64,000 nt of DNA from Photobacterium pectinilyticum (GCF_024357955.1 NZ_JANEYT010000008.1:32762-96761), one strand, 5' to 3'; counted from the first letter of the stretch, positions 42,075-50,083 are shown. Numbers and translations are program-made. Notes: a model not told the origin generated them from the letters alone.

Positions 42075-43013
42075 ATGAACAATATCAACTGGCGAGGTAT
42101 TGACCTCAACCTACTGGTCGCCTTTTCTGCCCTGATGGAGACCCACAGTGTCACCAAAGCCGCCGCCAAGCTGTCGATAGGCCAATCAGCCATGAGCCAC
42201 AACCTATCACGGTTACGCGCCTTGCTTGATGATCCGTTGTTCGAACGCCGTGGCCACCAGATGATTGCCACCGAAAAAGCGATCGAACTCACTCCAGTGG
42301 TCGAACATGTCCTCCAGCTGATTACCAGCGAAATCCTCCAACCGAATAAGTTCTCAGCCGCAGACTATCAAGGAACTCTAAGGATCGGCCTGACCGACTA
42401 TGCCGAGTTGCTGTTCGCCCCAGCACTGTTCGATGCGATCCGCAAAGCGGCACCGCACAGCCAGCTCAGCTTTTGCAATGTTGACCGCAACAACTACCAG
42501 CAGGCAACCGAGACCCAGAAAATTGATCTTATCATTGGCTCGATGACCAACTTGCCCCATGAGTTCGACAGCCAGTACCTGTATACCGAAGATCATGTCT
42601 GCCTGTTTGATGCCAAAGCGACCGGTTTATCCTCACCCATTGATCTGGCTAGGTATATCCAAACGCCGCAGGCCTTGGTCTCCCCGGACGGCAAGCTGAT
42701 GACCAGTGTTGACAGCCAGCTACAGCAACAAGGTTTCCAGCGCCACATTGCGGTCGGCTCTAGCAGCTTTCTGACCATCCGCCACCTGCTCAGTGGACGA
42801 AACTTGTTATGCGTGGTGTCGACCCTGATGGCCAAGCTTGATGTATTCAATGATGAGTTGAACCAATGCCGTCCGCCGGTCGATATTCCCGACTTTGATA
42901 TCAACATGCTATGGCTTCGCCGCAATACCAACCACCCTCGTTTGGAATGGCTGCGCCAGTGCGTCGGCGGCGCTGTCACCCAACGGGTTGAAGAGCTACG
43001 TAAAGCTCATTGA
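42075..43013 (+). CDS. LysR-family transcriptional regulator
   Basis: 312 aa. An N-terminal winged helix-turn-helix (LNLLVAFSALMETHSVTKAAAKLSIGQSAMSHNLSRLR, about 11-45) is followed by a LysR substrate-binding domain. The LSIGQSAMSHNL version of the recognition helix resembles NodD/SyrM-like LysR proteins. GGGAG lies before the ATG. Targets unknown; it is cotranscribed with ygfZ and the YbaK-like gene and not divergent from an obvious target. Confidence 0.9.
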   Translation: MNNINWRGIDLNLLVAFSALMETHSVTKAAAKLSIGQSAMSHNLSRLRALLDDPLFERRGHQMIATEKAIELTPVVEHVLQLITSEILQPNKFSAADYQGTLRIGLTDYAELLFAPALFDAIRKAAPHSQLSFCNVDRNNYQQATETQKIDLIIGSMTNLPHEFDSQYLYTEDHVCLFDAKATGLSSPIDLARYIQTPQALVSPDGKLMTSVDSQLQQQGFQRHIAVGSSSFLTIRHLLSGRNLLCVVSTLMAKLDVFNDELNQCRPPVDIPDFDINMLWLRRNTNHPRLEWLRQCVGGAVTQRVEELRKAH

Positions 43014-43044
43014 TATCGAGAAGCAACAGCGAAAGAGTGAGACT

Positions 43045-43074
43045 AAAAAGCGCAGACGGGGATCTGCGCTTTTT
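43045..43074 (+). terminator. Terminator after the ygfZ-lysR series
   Basis: AGCGCAGA pairs with TCTGCGCT around CGGGGA, with A and T tracts on either side. It can also stop the converging transcript that ends with the NqrM-like gene. Confidence 0.88.
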
Positions 43075-43095
43075 CTTTACAACTGCGACTACGAG

Positions 43096-43293
43096 TTAGC
43101 GTTTTGATTCAGGCTCGCTGATTTGATGAAGCTTGTGCTCATCACAAGGCTCCTTACAGCCACACTCCTTATCGACCCCAACATTGGCAAGCCCACCACA
43201 GCTCCCTTGGATGGCTTTTTTGCGAAATATCCAACCGATGGCCATCGCCCCTATCACCAGCATAAAAATCAGTACGGTGAACAAATAGGTCAT
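43096..43293 (-). CDS. NqrM-like (DUF539) membrane protein
   Basis: 65 aa: one membrane helix (about 4-22), then a short soluble tail with four cysteines (GSCGG, ECGC, EPC). This is the pattern of NqrM, the maturation factor for iron insertion in the Na+-translocating NADH:quinone reductase. nqrM usually lies beside apbE after the nqr operon; neither is here. It could be the sole nqrM, displaced, or a paralogue serving the upstream metal-binding protein. Its start overlaps the upstream stop (ATGA). Confidence 0.82.
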   Translation of the reverse strand: MTYLFTVLIFMLVIGAMAIGWIFRKKAIQGSCGGLANVGVDKECGCKEPCDEHKLHQISEPESKR

Positions 43294-43766
43294 AACTTAA
43301 CCCCTCCAATCTTGGTCAGTCCCTGCAGGTTGGCATTACCTTTAGTCATCATTCCAATTTTAGCGGGTTTCACTGTTTTTTTGCTGCCGCAACCACAGCC
43401 ACAGCCGCCTTTCTCTCGCTTACATGGGCGCCCCTGCTCAGCAGTCAGCAAGGGTTCGCGGCTAACGCTGCCATTCAATACATCTTGCACCGCCGTACGA
43501 TTAGGAACCCTAAACACTGAAAAACCAGCTCGTAGCAAGCGAGCTAGCGAACGCTGACCGACATTGCCAAGCAATAACGTTTTAACATTGTGCTCTGCCA
43601 ATTGTGCCTGAAGCTGCTTTTTATGCTTGCATCCCACTTCTTTGCGGCCTTGGTTAATCAATTCGGCAATCTGCTGCCCTTGTTCATCATAAACAACAAA
43701 ACCGGCAGCTTTACCGAAATGCCCAGCCACTTCATGATGTGGCGTGACGGCGATGGCTATTGACAT
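43290..43766 (-). CDS. NifX/NifB-like iron-molybdenum cofactor-binding family protein
   Basis: 158 aa. The N-terminal ~95 residues match the dinitrogenase FeMo-cofactor-binding fold (MSIAIAVTPHHEVAGHFGKAAGFVVYD, LLLGNVGQRSLARLLRAGFSVF). The C-terminal tail is cysteine-rich (RPCKREKGGCGCGCG), suggesting a bound metal or cluster. No nitrogenase genes are present, so a role in nitrogen fixation is not implied. A strong AAGGAG precedes the ATG. It overlaps the DUF134 gene by 10 bp and the NqrM-like gene by 4 bp. Confidence 0.85.
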   Translation of the reverse strand: MSIAIAVTPHHEVAGHFGKAAGFVVYDEQGQQIAELINQGRKEVGCKHKKQLQAQLAEHNVKTLLLGNVGQRSLARLLRAGFSVFRVPNRTAVQDVLNGSVSREPLLTAEQGRPCKREKGGCGCGCGSKKTVKPAKIGMMTKGNANLQGLTKIGGVKL

Positions 43767-44071
43767 GATGGCTCCTTTTGATTGTTTGGATGGCTAACAG
43801 TATCCAGCTCTAATGCCATACCCTTGACCAAGGCGCTCGCCACTTTATGTCTTGCAGCAGCAACAATATTGCCCAAGGTCTGGCGGGATACCTCCAGTTC
43901 CTGCGCGGCAGCCTGCTGGCTCAGTCCAATAAGGTCGACCAGCCTTAACGCTTCTAACTCATCGGCAGCCAAAGAAAGGGAGGCGAGTTCAGACATCGGC
44001 ACCCCATTGGGCTTGAAACAGCTATAAGCTGGGCGACAACGGATCCGTCGCTGGATTTTTGGTCTAGGCAT
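43757..44071 (-). CDS. DUF134-family DNA-binding protein
   Basis: 104 aa. The N-terminus MPRPKIQRRIRCRPAYSCFKPNG has the Pro, Arg and Cys pattern typical of DUF134, and a helix-turn-helix covers about 50-75 (LIGLSQQAAAQELEVSRQTLGNIVAAAR). It is likely the regulator of the operon it heads. A perfect 22-bp palindrome lies 33 bp before its start and is the obvious candidate operator. Function of the family is poorly described. Confidence 0.87.
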   Translation of the reverse strand: MPRPKIQRRIRCRPAYSCFKPNGVPMSELASLSLAADELEALRLVDLIGLSQQAAAQELEVSRQTLGNIVAAARHKVASALVKGMALELDTVSHPNNQKEPSCQ

Positions 44072-44104
44072 GGCTCACTGATAATGTCATCGCTAAAAAA
44101 CACC

Positions 44105-44126
44105 ATTATTGGCATATGCCAATAAT
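44105..44126. promoter_or_regulatory. Perfect 22-bp palindrome upstream of the DUF134 operon
   Basis: Half-site ATTATTGGCAT is followed directly by its exact reverse complement, with no mismatch. It lies 33 bp upstream of the DUF134 ATG, where a dimeric repressor would block the promoter. The remaining 44127-44534 is AT-rich and holds no clear promoter, RNA or gene. Confidence 0.75.
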
Positions 44127-44534
44127 AATCTTTGATCAAAAACATTATTCATTCAGATCCGTCCAGTCGAGACAATCAGCATTTTCATCTGTACAGCACG
44201 ACTTGCGACTTTTTTGCTGGTGAATTTCTAGGCTCTTTGGCCATCGGGATATTGGCTAGCGCTTTTCATTTTGAGTCAACACCACGACCTAAGTGACTAA
44301 AAGTATTTAATTTAATGCAAATAATGCAATAGGCCATGAATAATATCTCATCCAGGCAACTTAATTTTAATCATAAACCAAAAGTATAAAACTCTGACTT
44401 ACTCATTCAACATAAAAGAAATGGCAATTATTAAGTTATTTAACATCCATATTATGCTGAAGACATCACAAAAGTATCATGCGCATTGTTTTATAATTCC
44501 GGCCGTCAAATACAAAAGGAAAGGTTGGCTAACT

Positions 44535-44735
44535 ATGCGGATGTTCAAACGCTACGTGCCGAAAATGATCGCAAAGCACGTAAGTCGTTTATTCAGTGGA
44601 AGGATCTACATTGACGGTCGGGGCGGCTATGAGTTCAACAATGGTCAATTGCTGGTGCCAATGAAGGCCCAACATCGCCATTACCAAACGGTAAGTGAAA
44701 TCAATCAGGAAATTCGTCGCCTCAAAGACTGCTAA
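44535..44735 (+). CDS. Small basic protein of unknown function
   Basis: 66 aa from the ATG at 44535 (MRMFKRYVPKMIAKHVSRLFSGRIYIDGRGGYEF), with a second ATG two codons later. Rich in Lys and Arg at the N-terminus, with no signal peptide or membrane helix. The segment SGRIYIDGRGGYEFNNGQLLVP looks like a compact beta motif. AAGG lies 11 bases upstream. I believe similar proteins occur in Vibrio but cannot name the family. A clean terminator follows, supporting a real transcript. Confidence 0.65.
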   Translation: MRMFKRYVPKMIAKHVSRLFSGRIYIDGRGGYEFNNGQLLVPMKAQHRHYQTVSEINQEIRRLKDC

Positions 44736-44744
44736 TCTCGCAGA

Positions 44745-44775
44745 AAAAGAAAAGCCCATGACGGGCTTTTCTTTT
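44745..44775. terminator. Bidirectional terminator between the small gene and gcvH
   Basis: AAAAGCCC-ATGAC-GGGCTTTT with flanking A and T tracts. It sits between converging genes and can serve both. Confidence 0.88.
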
Positions 44776-44802
44776 ATCAAGACAATGAAAGGTTAACAGG
44801 CC

Positions 44803-45198
44803 CTAGTCACTGTCCTCATCAACCAAGTCCGAGTAGCTATCGGCATCGAGCAAATCGGCAAACTCTCCCTCATCCTCGACCTTTAGTTGGAACAACCAAC
44901 CGTCACCATAAGGGTCACTATTGACCAACTCTGGTGAGCCTTCCAAGTCTTCATTAATGGCAATCACAAATCCGGATAACGGCGCATAGATATCAGACGC
45001 AGCCTTCACCGACTCAGCAACCGCACAGTCTTCACCCGCTTCCGTTGCGGCATCAATTTCCGGCAAATCAACAAACACCATGTCACCCAGCAATGATTGG
45101 GCATGATCGGTTATACCCACCGTATATACCCCATCACCTTCGGGACGGATCCATTCATGGGTATTGGTAAACTTCAACTCAGAGGGAATATCGCTCAT
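44803..45198 (-). CDS. gcvH: Glycine cleavage system H protein
   Basis: Lipoylated carrier of the aminomethyl group between the P, T and L proteins. The lipoyl lysine is K65 in AESVKAASD and [20 protein letters not shown] is the conserved N-terminus. 131 aa. AAGGA precedes the ATG. gcvT and gcvP are not adjacent, so the system is split. I looked for a glycine riboswitch in the 318-bp upstream region and did not find one. Confidence 0.97.
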   Translation of the reverse strand: MSDIPSELKFTNTHEWIRPEGDGVYTVGITDHAQSLLGDMVFVDLPEIDAATEAGEDCAVAESVKAASDIYAPLSGFVIAINEDLEGSPELVNSDPYGDGWLFQLKVEDEGEFADLLDADSYSDLVDEDSD

Positions 45199-45375
45199 AG
45201 TGAAACGTCCTTATGAAAGCCTGCCTATCGCACTCTCAATGCGGCCAGCAGAATCAGTTATCGCAGGGAGAGCAAAAGCCAGTATTTGTTCGGCTAACAA
45301 GATGAAATCTAACGCCAGGGCCAGTTACTAGCAGCTCTGTTTTTTACCTGATATTTAATGTAGGAGAAAATCGCC

Positions 45376-45392
45376 AAATTGGATAACAATTT
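45376..45392. promoter_or_regulatory. Inverted repeat upstream of gcvH (candidate operator)
   Basis: AAATTG-GATAA-CAATTT, perfect 6-bp arms, about 180 bp upstream of gcvH in an otherwise featureless 45199-45457. No regulator is suggested by the sequence alone. Confidence 0.3.
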
Positions 45393-45457
45393 TTTGTCAT
45401 TTCCGTGAATCCCCACCTTTCACCACACCTTGGTTTCTGAACTGGCTTCCTTGATAT

Positions 45458-45485
45458 AAAAAAACCGCCAGTTTGAACTGACGGC
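45458..45485 (-). terminator. Terminator of ubiI
   Basis: On the minus strand GCCGTCAGT pairs with ACTGGCGGT (two G-U pairs) around TCAA and runs into a U-tract, about 30 bp after the ubiI stop. Confidence 0.87.
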
Positions 45486-45516
45486 TCTTTCGTTGGCGAG
45501 GCTGGTGGATATTCGC

Positions 45517-46725
45517 TTAGTATCGGGCTAACTCTGGTAATTCACCACTGAGTCCCAAGGCCCGGCGCATAAACTCATCCTTCACACCCGGCGCCTTATC
45601 GGCAAACAGCATCCCCAAATCACGGATCAGCTTTTTAGCCGGGTGACTGCCGTCGAACAGATCCCTAAACCCCTGCATCGCCACAATCATTTTCGCCGCT
45701 TCGGCTTTACGCCAACGCTCATAGTTACGCAGGTGGCTCTGACGCCCGATATCTTTTTCAGCCAGCCATAGTTGTTTAAGCTCTTGCGCTAAACACGCCG
45801 CATCCAGCAAGCCAAGGTTGACTCCCTGACCAGCAAGCGGATGGATCGTATGGGCAGCATCACCGACCAGAGCGACACGCTCACGGACAAAGTCACGGGC
45901 ATAGCGCATCTTGAGTGGGAAGGCCTGTCGCTCGCCTTCAACACAGCACAGACCAAGGCGATTATCGAACGCAGCGGTCAGGCGTTTGTTGAACTCCAGC
46001 TCTGGCATTTCGCACAGCTGGTTTGCCTCTTCGGGCGGTAGTGACCAAACAATCGAGCACAGATCCGGCTCAGCCAGTGGCAAGAAGGCCAATGGCCCTT
46101 CTGGGCGGAAGATCTGACGTGCCGTGTCTTGGTGCGGTTCACGGCACCGGATATTGGCAACAATTGCGCTGTGGCCATAGTCCCAGTGAGTCAGAGGTAT
46201 ATCTAGCTGCTGGCGCAACCAAGAATTGGCGCCATCGGCACCAACTACCAGCTTCGCTGTCAAGTTACGGCCAGATTCCAAACTCAGCCAGGCTTCACTT
46301 TCGCCAAAAGCAATACTCTGACAACGCTCCGGCGCCATCAAGGTGACATTAGGCAGTTGCTTAACACGATCCATCAACGATAATTGAATGACTCGGTTCT
46401 CAGCAATATGCCCCAAATCCGGCTGGGCCAGTCGCGCGGCATCAAAAGCAATATTGGCAAAGCTGTCCTGCTCCCATACCTGCATTTTGCTGTACGCCGC
46501 CATTCGGCGAGCAGCAATACCCTCCCAGGCACCCACTCGGCGCAGGATACGCTCACTGGCCCGGCTCAGTGCCGAAACGCGGACATCCGGGAGTGGAGCA
46601 AGTTCCGGATCAGGCAACTTACCTTCAATCACCGCAACCCGTAGTTCGGTATCAGCCAAAGCAGCCGCCAAAGTAAGGCCGACCATACCACCGCCGATAA
46701 TAGCGACATCAACACTTTGCATCAT
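45517..46725 (-). CDS. ubiI: 2-octaprenylphenol hydroxylase UbiI
   Basis: FAD monooxygenase hydroxylating C5 of the ubiquinone ring. GxGxxG-type VAIIGGGMVGLTLAAAL at the N-terminus, the DG motif VVGADGANSWLR and the FAD motif ALVGDAAHTIHPLAGQGVNLGL are present. 402 aa. It follows ubiH by 2 bp, so translation is coupled. The VisC-type sequence favours UbiI over UbiF. Confidence 0.94.
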   Translation of the reverse strand: MMQSVDVAIIGGGMVGLTLAAALADTELRVAVIEGKLPDPELAPLPDVRVSALSRASERILRRVGAWEGIAARRMAAYSKMQVWEQDSFANIAFDAARLAQPDLGHIAENRVIQLSLMDRVKQLPNVTLMAPERCQSIAFGESEAWLSLESGRNLTAKLVVGADGANSWLRQQLDIPLTHWDYGHSAIVANIRCREPHQDTARQIFRPEGPLAFLPLAEPDLCSIVWSLPPEEANQLCEMPELEFNKRLTAAFDNRLGLCCVEGERQAFPLKMRYARDFVRERVALVGDAAHTIHPLAGQGVNLGLLDAACLAQELKQLWLAEKDIGRQSHLRNYERWRKAEAAKMIVAMQGFRDLFDGSHPAKKLIRDLGMLFADKAPGVKDEFMRRALGLSGELPELARY

Positions 46726-46727
46726 GA

Positions 46728-47915
46728 TTATCTATCTACCTGTCCCATCGCCCGCCGTACCAGCGGGGCTTTCAATACATCTACACATTCCATCGCCATC
46801 AAACCAAGGTTACGGCCAGCAACAAAAGGCAAGCTATCGTTGGCAAAAATACTGACCAAGCTAGCGGTCATGCCAACCGTCGCGTCACGATCCGGCTCAC
46901 GGCGCTGGCGGTAACGGCTCAAAACCCGAGTATGTCCGGCATCACCGGTTCGAGCCCACTCACGACAGATTTCCTCGGCCAGGCTCATGACATCACGCAG
47001 GCCGAGGTTGAACCCCTGACCGGCAATCGGGTGTAGCGTTTGAGCCGCATTACCCACCACGGCGACCCGGTGAGAAACCAGGCGTTGGGATTGGCGCAAT
47101 AACAATGGATAGGCATGCCGTGCACCGGTATGGCTCAAGCGACCGAGACGCCAACCGAATGTTTGCTGAAGCTTGGCAAGAAACGTCTCGTCACTCCAGC
47201 CCATCACTTCAGGTTGGTCCTCAGGACTTATACACCACACCAATGAACTCCGGCCTTCCGACATCGGCAGCAAGGCAACCGGCCCATGTGGGGTAAAACG
47301 TTCAAACGCTCTGCCCTGATGCGCCTCATTTGTGGTTACATTCGCAATCACCGCTACCTGCTCGAAGTCATACTCGCTGCGACCTAAGTCCAGCATGTCA
47401 CCAACAGATGACTGGGCACCATCAGCGGCAACCACTAAGCGACTGTATAACTGGTCACCATTGTCCAAGATCATATCTACACCGTGCTGATGACGTTCGA
47501 TCTCAGCGATCTTAGCCGGACAAATCAGATCAACATGATCCAACTTAGCCAGTTTGTGATGGAAGACCCGCCCGGCATCAGCCAATTCAACCACGTAACC
47601 CAACGCTTCCACAGCCCGTTCACGGGCATCAAGGTGGACAATACCGGCGTGGCCGCGATCTGAAACATGGATCTGGGAAATGGCGGTCGCCACACCAGAA
47701 AGCGCCTGCCAGCAACCGATACTGTCGAGCTGCTGGGCCGAGCCTAGAGAAATGGCAATGCTTCGCGCGTCATAGCCAGGGTGAAGATCCAGCTTCGGCT
47801 CTACCGCTTCGATAACGGCAATACGAAGCCTCCCTCCCCCCAGTTTATCCAATGCAACTGCCAAGGTTGCGCCGGCCATTGCACCACCGGCTATCACGAC
47901 ATCGTACTGCTTCAC
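46728..47915 (-). CDS. ubiH: 2-octaprenyl-6-methoxyphenol hydroxylase UbiH
   Basis: FAD monooxygenase hydroxylating C1 of the ubiquinone ring. VVIAGGAMAGATLAVAL at the N-terminus and AVVGNAAQTLHPIAGQGFNLGLRD; the GNAAQTLHP variant is characteristic of UbiH. 395 aa. The start is a GTG with AAGGGA about 6 bases upstream. In E. coli pepP lies between ygfB and ubiH; here only 34 bp separate them. Confidence 0.95.
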   Translation of the reverse strand: MKQYDVVIAGGAMAGATLAVALDKLGGGRLRIAVIEAVEPKLDLHPGYDARSIAISLGSAQQLDSIGCWQALSGVATAISQIHVSDRGHAGIVHLDARERAVEALGYVVELADAGRVFHHKLAKLDHVDLICPAKIAEIERHQHGVDMILDNGDQLYSRLVVAADGAQSSVGDMLDLGRSEYDFEQVAVIANVTTNEAHQGRAFERFTPHGPVALLPMSEGRSSLVWCISPEDQPEVMGWSDETFLAKLQQTFGWRLGRLSHTGARHAYPLLLRQSQRLVSHRVAVVGNAAQTLHPIAGQGFNLGLRDVMSLAEEICREWARTGDAGHTRVLSRYRQRREPDRDATVGMTASLVSIFANDSLPFVAGRNLGLMAMECVDVLKAPLVRRAMGQVDR

Positions 47916-47949
47916 ATTTGTCCCTTAAATGAAAGTACTGTGCATATGC

Positions 47950-48585
47950 TTAGTGAAGAGTTGGCTTGTCTGCTGGATCAGCCGTTTCCTCTTCAGCTTC
48001 ACCGCGCTGGCTCAGACCGATCAGACACGTCAACACGCATTCCGGCACATAAGCCACCACGTTATCAAAAAGCATCGCCTGCTCTTGCATATCTTCGTCT
48101 TCATCAACACCAAGCTGAGCAATTTCTTCCAACGCCGCCACCGCCTCGGTGACATCATCAGACAACTGCTGCTTGTTCATCCCCATCAGACCAAGGCCAG
48201 AAATAAAATTGGTCACCCATTCACTGAGTGCTTCGGCACGGAGCATCAGCTCAGCGTCTTCGCCTGGAAGCAACAATTCAACAGTGAAATCAACGTCAGC
48301 CAGCTCGGCAGCCGTCGAGGTGAAAAGGGTTTGGGTCAGGCCGCCCAGCTCGCAGGCTGCCGCGTCAAACACCGAGCGCACAACCGTTTTGGCCCCATCA
48401 GTCATCGCGTCGCCCTGGTTGGCATAGTCACAAATAGGTGCCAGCCACTGCTCACCGTCAACAGCCATACCACCGCAAATCATCCCGCAGATCAGGCCAT
48501 GCAGCTCTGACGGGGTAACGGCCAGGCCTTGCTCTTTCAGCATTGGTTCTAGGGTTTCATAGGCAGGGAGTTTTACGTCGCTCAT
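47950..48585 (-). CDS. ygfB: UPF0149 protein YgfB
   Basis: 211-aa acidic helical protein of the YecA/YgfB family. Conserved segments are ELHGLICGMICGG near residue 28 and the alternating FISGLGLMGM region. Function is not firmly known; in Pseudomonas YgfB influences antibiotic resistance regulation. AAGGTG precedes the ATG. It heads ygfB-ubiH-ubiI and diverges from zapA. Confidence 0.92.
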   Translation of the reverse strand: MSDVKLPAYETLEPMLKEQGLAVTPSELHGLICGMICGGMAVDGEQWLAPICDYANQGDAMTDGAKTVVRSVFDAAACELGGLTQTLFTSTAAELADVDFTVELLLPGEDAELMLRAEALSEWVTNFISGLGLMGMNKQQLSDDVTEAVAALEEIAQLGVDEDEDMQEQAMLFDNVVAYVPECVLTCLIGLSQRGEAEEETADPADKPTLH

Positions 48586-48624
48586 GGGCTGTTCACCTTA
48601 TTATCATAGGGGTAGATCGTCTTT

Positions 48625-48639
48625 ATGGTATGCTACCAT
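48625..48639. promoter_or_regulatory. Inverted repeat upstream of ygfB (candidate)
   Basis: ATGGTA-TGC-TACCAT, perfect 6-bp arms, 40 bp upstream of ygfB in the ygfB-zapA divergent region (48586-48849). It could be an operator or part of a promoter; no known regulator fits. Confidence 0.3.
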
Positions 48640-48849
48640 TTATACAAAAGATCAGTCACTCGCCATTTCAGATCTGAGGCTGATGTTTACCTCAATCTGG
48701 TTAATATCTGATTAATTAGACACAATTAGTTCTAAAGCATGACGGGCTCACTTGCATGTTGATAGGGCTTTTTCTATATTGGGCCTCCTAGCGCAAATCG
48801 CAGCGGAATGCCAAATTGGACGATCTGGCACGGAGCAGATTAAACATTT

Positions 48850-49152
48850 ATGAGTAACCAGGCAGTAGAAATTCAGGTATATGGCCGCAGCTTCAAGGTG
48901 AACTGCCCAGCAGGCCAGGAAGACGCTCTGCGTGCAGCAGCCGCCGATTTTGATCAACGCTTAAAAGATCTTTCTGAGCGGACTAAAATCACCAACGCCG
49001 AACAACTGCTAATGTTTACCGGTTTGAACATTTGTAACGAGTTGCATAGTGAGCGCCAAGAACAACAGCGTAATGCTGAAAAACTATCCAATAGAATCAG
49101 CGAGATGGAAGATTTATTGGAGAAAGCATTGCAATATCAGCCAAAGCGTTGA
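48850..49152 (+). CDS. zapA: Cell division protein ZapA
   Basis: Binds and bundles FtsZ at midcell. The N-terminal ZapA fold (VEIQVYGRSFKVNCPAGQEDALRAAAADFDQRLKDL) is followed by a long C-terminal coiled coil (about 55-95). 100 aa. The nearest GGAG is 14 bases from the ATG, so the initiation signal is unusual. 6S RNA and ygfA follow, the conserved zapA-ssrS-ygfA order. Confidence 0.96.
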   Translation: MSNQAVEIQVYGRSFKVNCPAGQEDALRAAAADFDQRLKDLSERTKITNAEQLLMFTGLNICNELHSERQEQQRNAEKLSNRISEMEDLLEKALQYQPKR

Positions 49153-49156
49153 TAAT
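49129..49156 (+). promoter_or_regulatory. Promoter of 6S RNA inside the end of zapA
   Basis: -35 TTGCAA (49129-49134), 16-bp spacer, -10 GATAAT (49151-49156), placing the start near 49163, where the 6S RNA 5' end is expected. It overlaps the last codons of zapA. Confidence 0.5.
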
Positions 49157-49160
49157 GAAT

Positions 49161-49341
49161 TGACCCTGGGGTGTGCGTCAGCGGATTAACGTCCCCGAGC
49201 CGATAAGCAAAAACCCAGGATCAGCTTTGATTAACTATTGAGCAAGCTCGGCCCGTACCGAGAAGCCTGCGGTTAATGTTGCTGATCCACCTTGAACATC
49301 TGGTTCAAGGGCCACAATGCGCAACGGCACCTTGGGGCATA
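49161..49341 (+). ncRNA. ssrS: 6S RNA
   Basis: Inhibits sigma-70 RNA polymerase by mimicking an open promoter. The 5' CCCTGGGGTG and 3' CACCTTGGGG ends form the closing stem. Segments match E. coli 6S RNA: GTCCCCGAGCCGATA, GCTCGGCCCGTACCGAGAAGCC and CACCTTGAACATCTGGTTCAAGG. Location between zapA and ygfA is the conserved context. Ends are approximate by a few bases. Confidence 0.95.
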
Positions 49342-49426
49342 CCTTTTACGATAAACTTGATGAGCAAACGCTGCTGACAGTTATCGACTCCTCAACTCCT
49401 CAGAACCTTTTGTCATTGGACGAGCT

Positions 49427-50029
49427 ATGAGATCTGCGGTCCCTGCATCAGCCACCCGGCAGCAACTTCGCACACAAACCCGTGAACATCGACGGCAGTT
49501 AACATCCGTCCAGCAGTCACTTGCCGCGCGCGATTTACTCGAACACTGCAAGCAGGCTACCAGTCTACTCGACGCTCAACATATTGCCCTCTATCTCGCC
49601 AACGATGGTGAGCTCGATACCACCCCGGTGATCGAATGGCTGTGGCAGCAAGGAAAAGAGGTCTACCTACCGGTACTCCACCCATTTAGCAAAGGCCATC
49701 TGCTGTTCCTCCACTACACGCCAACCACGAGGATGAACCGCAACCGCTATGGTATTCAAGAGCCGGTTTTGGATATCCGACTCGTCAAACCGGTCATTGA
49801 GCTCGATACTATCTGCACTCCTCTGGTTGCTTTCGACAATACCGGCCAACGCCTAGGTATGGGGGGAGGCTATTACGACCGAACCTTGAGCCTGTGGCAC
49901 AATGAACGACGTGGTCCGCGCCCCGTTGGTTTGGCCCATGATTGCCAACAAGTCGACAGCCTGCCGTTTGAGACCTGGGATGTCCCACTCCCCGAGATCA
50001 TCACCCCGTCGTACCATTTTCACTGGTAA
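49427..50029 (+). CDS. ygfA: 5-formyltetrahydrofolate cyclo-ligase
   Basis: ATP-dependent conversion of 5-formyl-THF to 5,10-methenyl-THF (also called fau). The C-terminal signature LGMGGGYYDRTL and the TPLVAFD segment are present, with a basic N-terminal helix. 200 aa. It directly follows 6S RNA and could share its transcript, as in E. coli. In E. coli the enzyme has been linked to antibiotic persistence. Confidence 0.95.
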   Translation: MRSAVPASATRQQLRTQTREHRRQLTSVQQSLAARDLLEHCKQATSLLDAQHIALYLANDGELDTTPVIEWLWQQGKEVYLPVLHPFSKGHLLFLHYTPTTRMNRNRYGIQEPVLDIRLVKPVIELDTICTPLVAFDNTGQRLGMGGGYYDRTLSLWHNERRGPRPVGLAHDCQQVDSLPFETWDVPLPEIITPSYHFHW

Positions 50030-50083
50030 GTACTGACAAACAGGGCTTAAAAGTGGTGATATTGACAAAAAATCACCATCTAG

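Noticed and set aside
43290-43766. Nitrogen fixation as the role of the NifX-like gene
   Set aside because: The family is widespread in non-diazotrophs and no nif genes are present.
45376-45392. lac-operator-like sequence upstream of gcvH
   Set aside because: GGATAACAATTT resembles part of lacO, but there are no lac genes and the match is short; kept only as a low-confidence inverted repeat.
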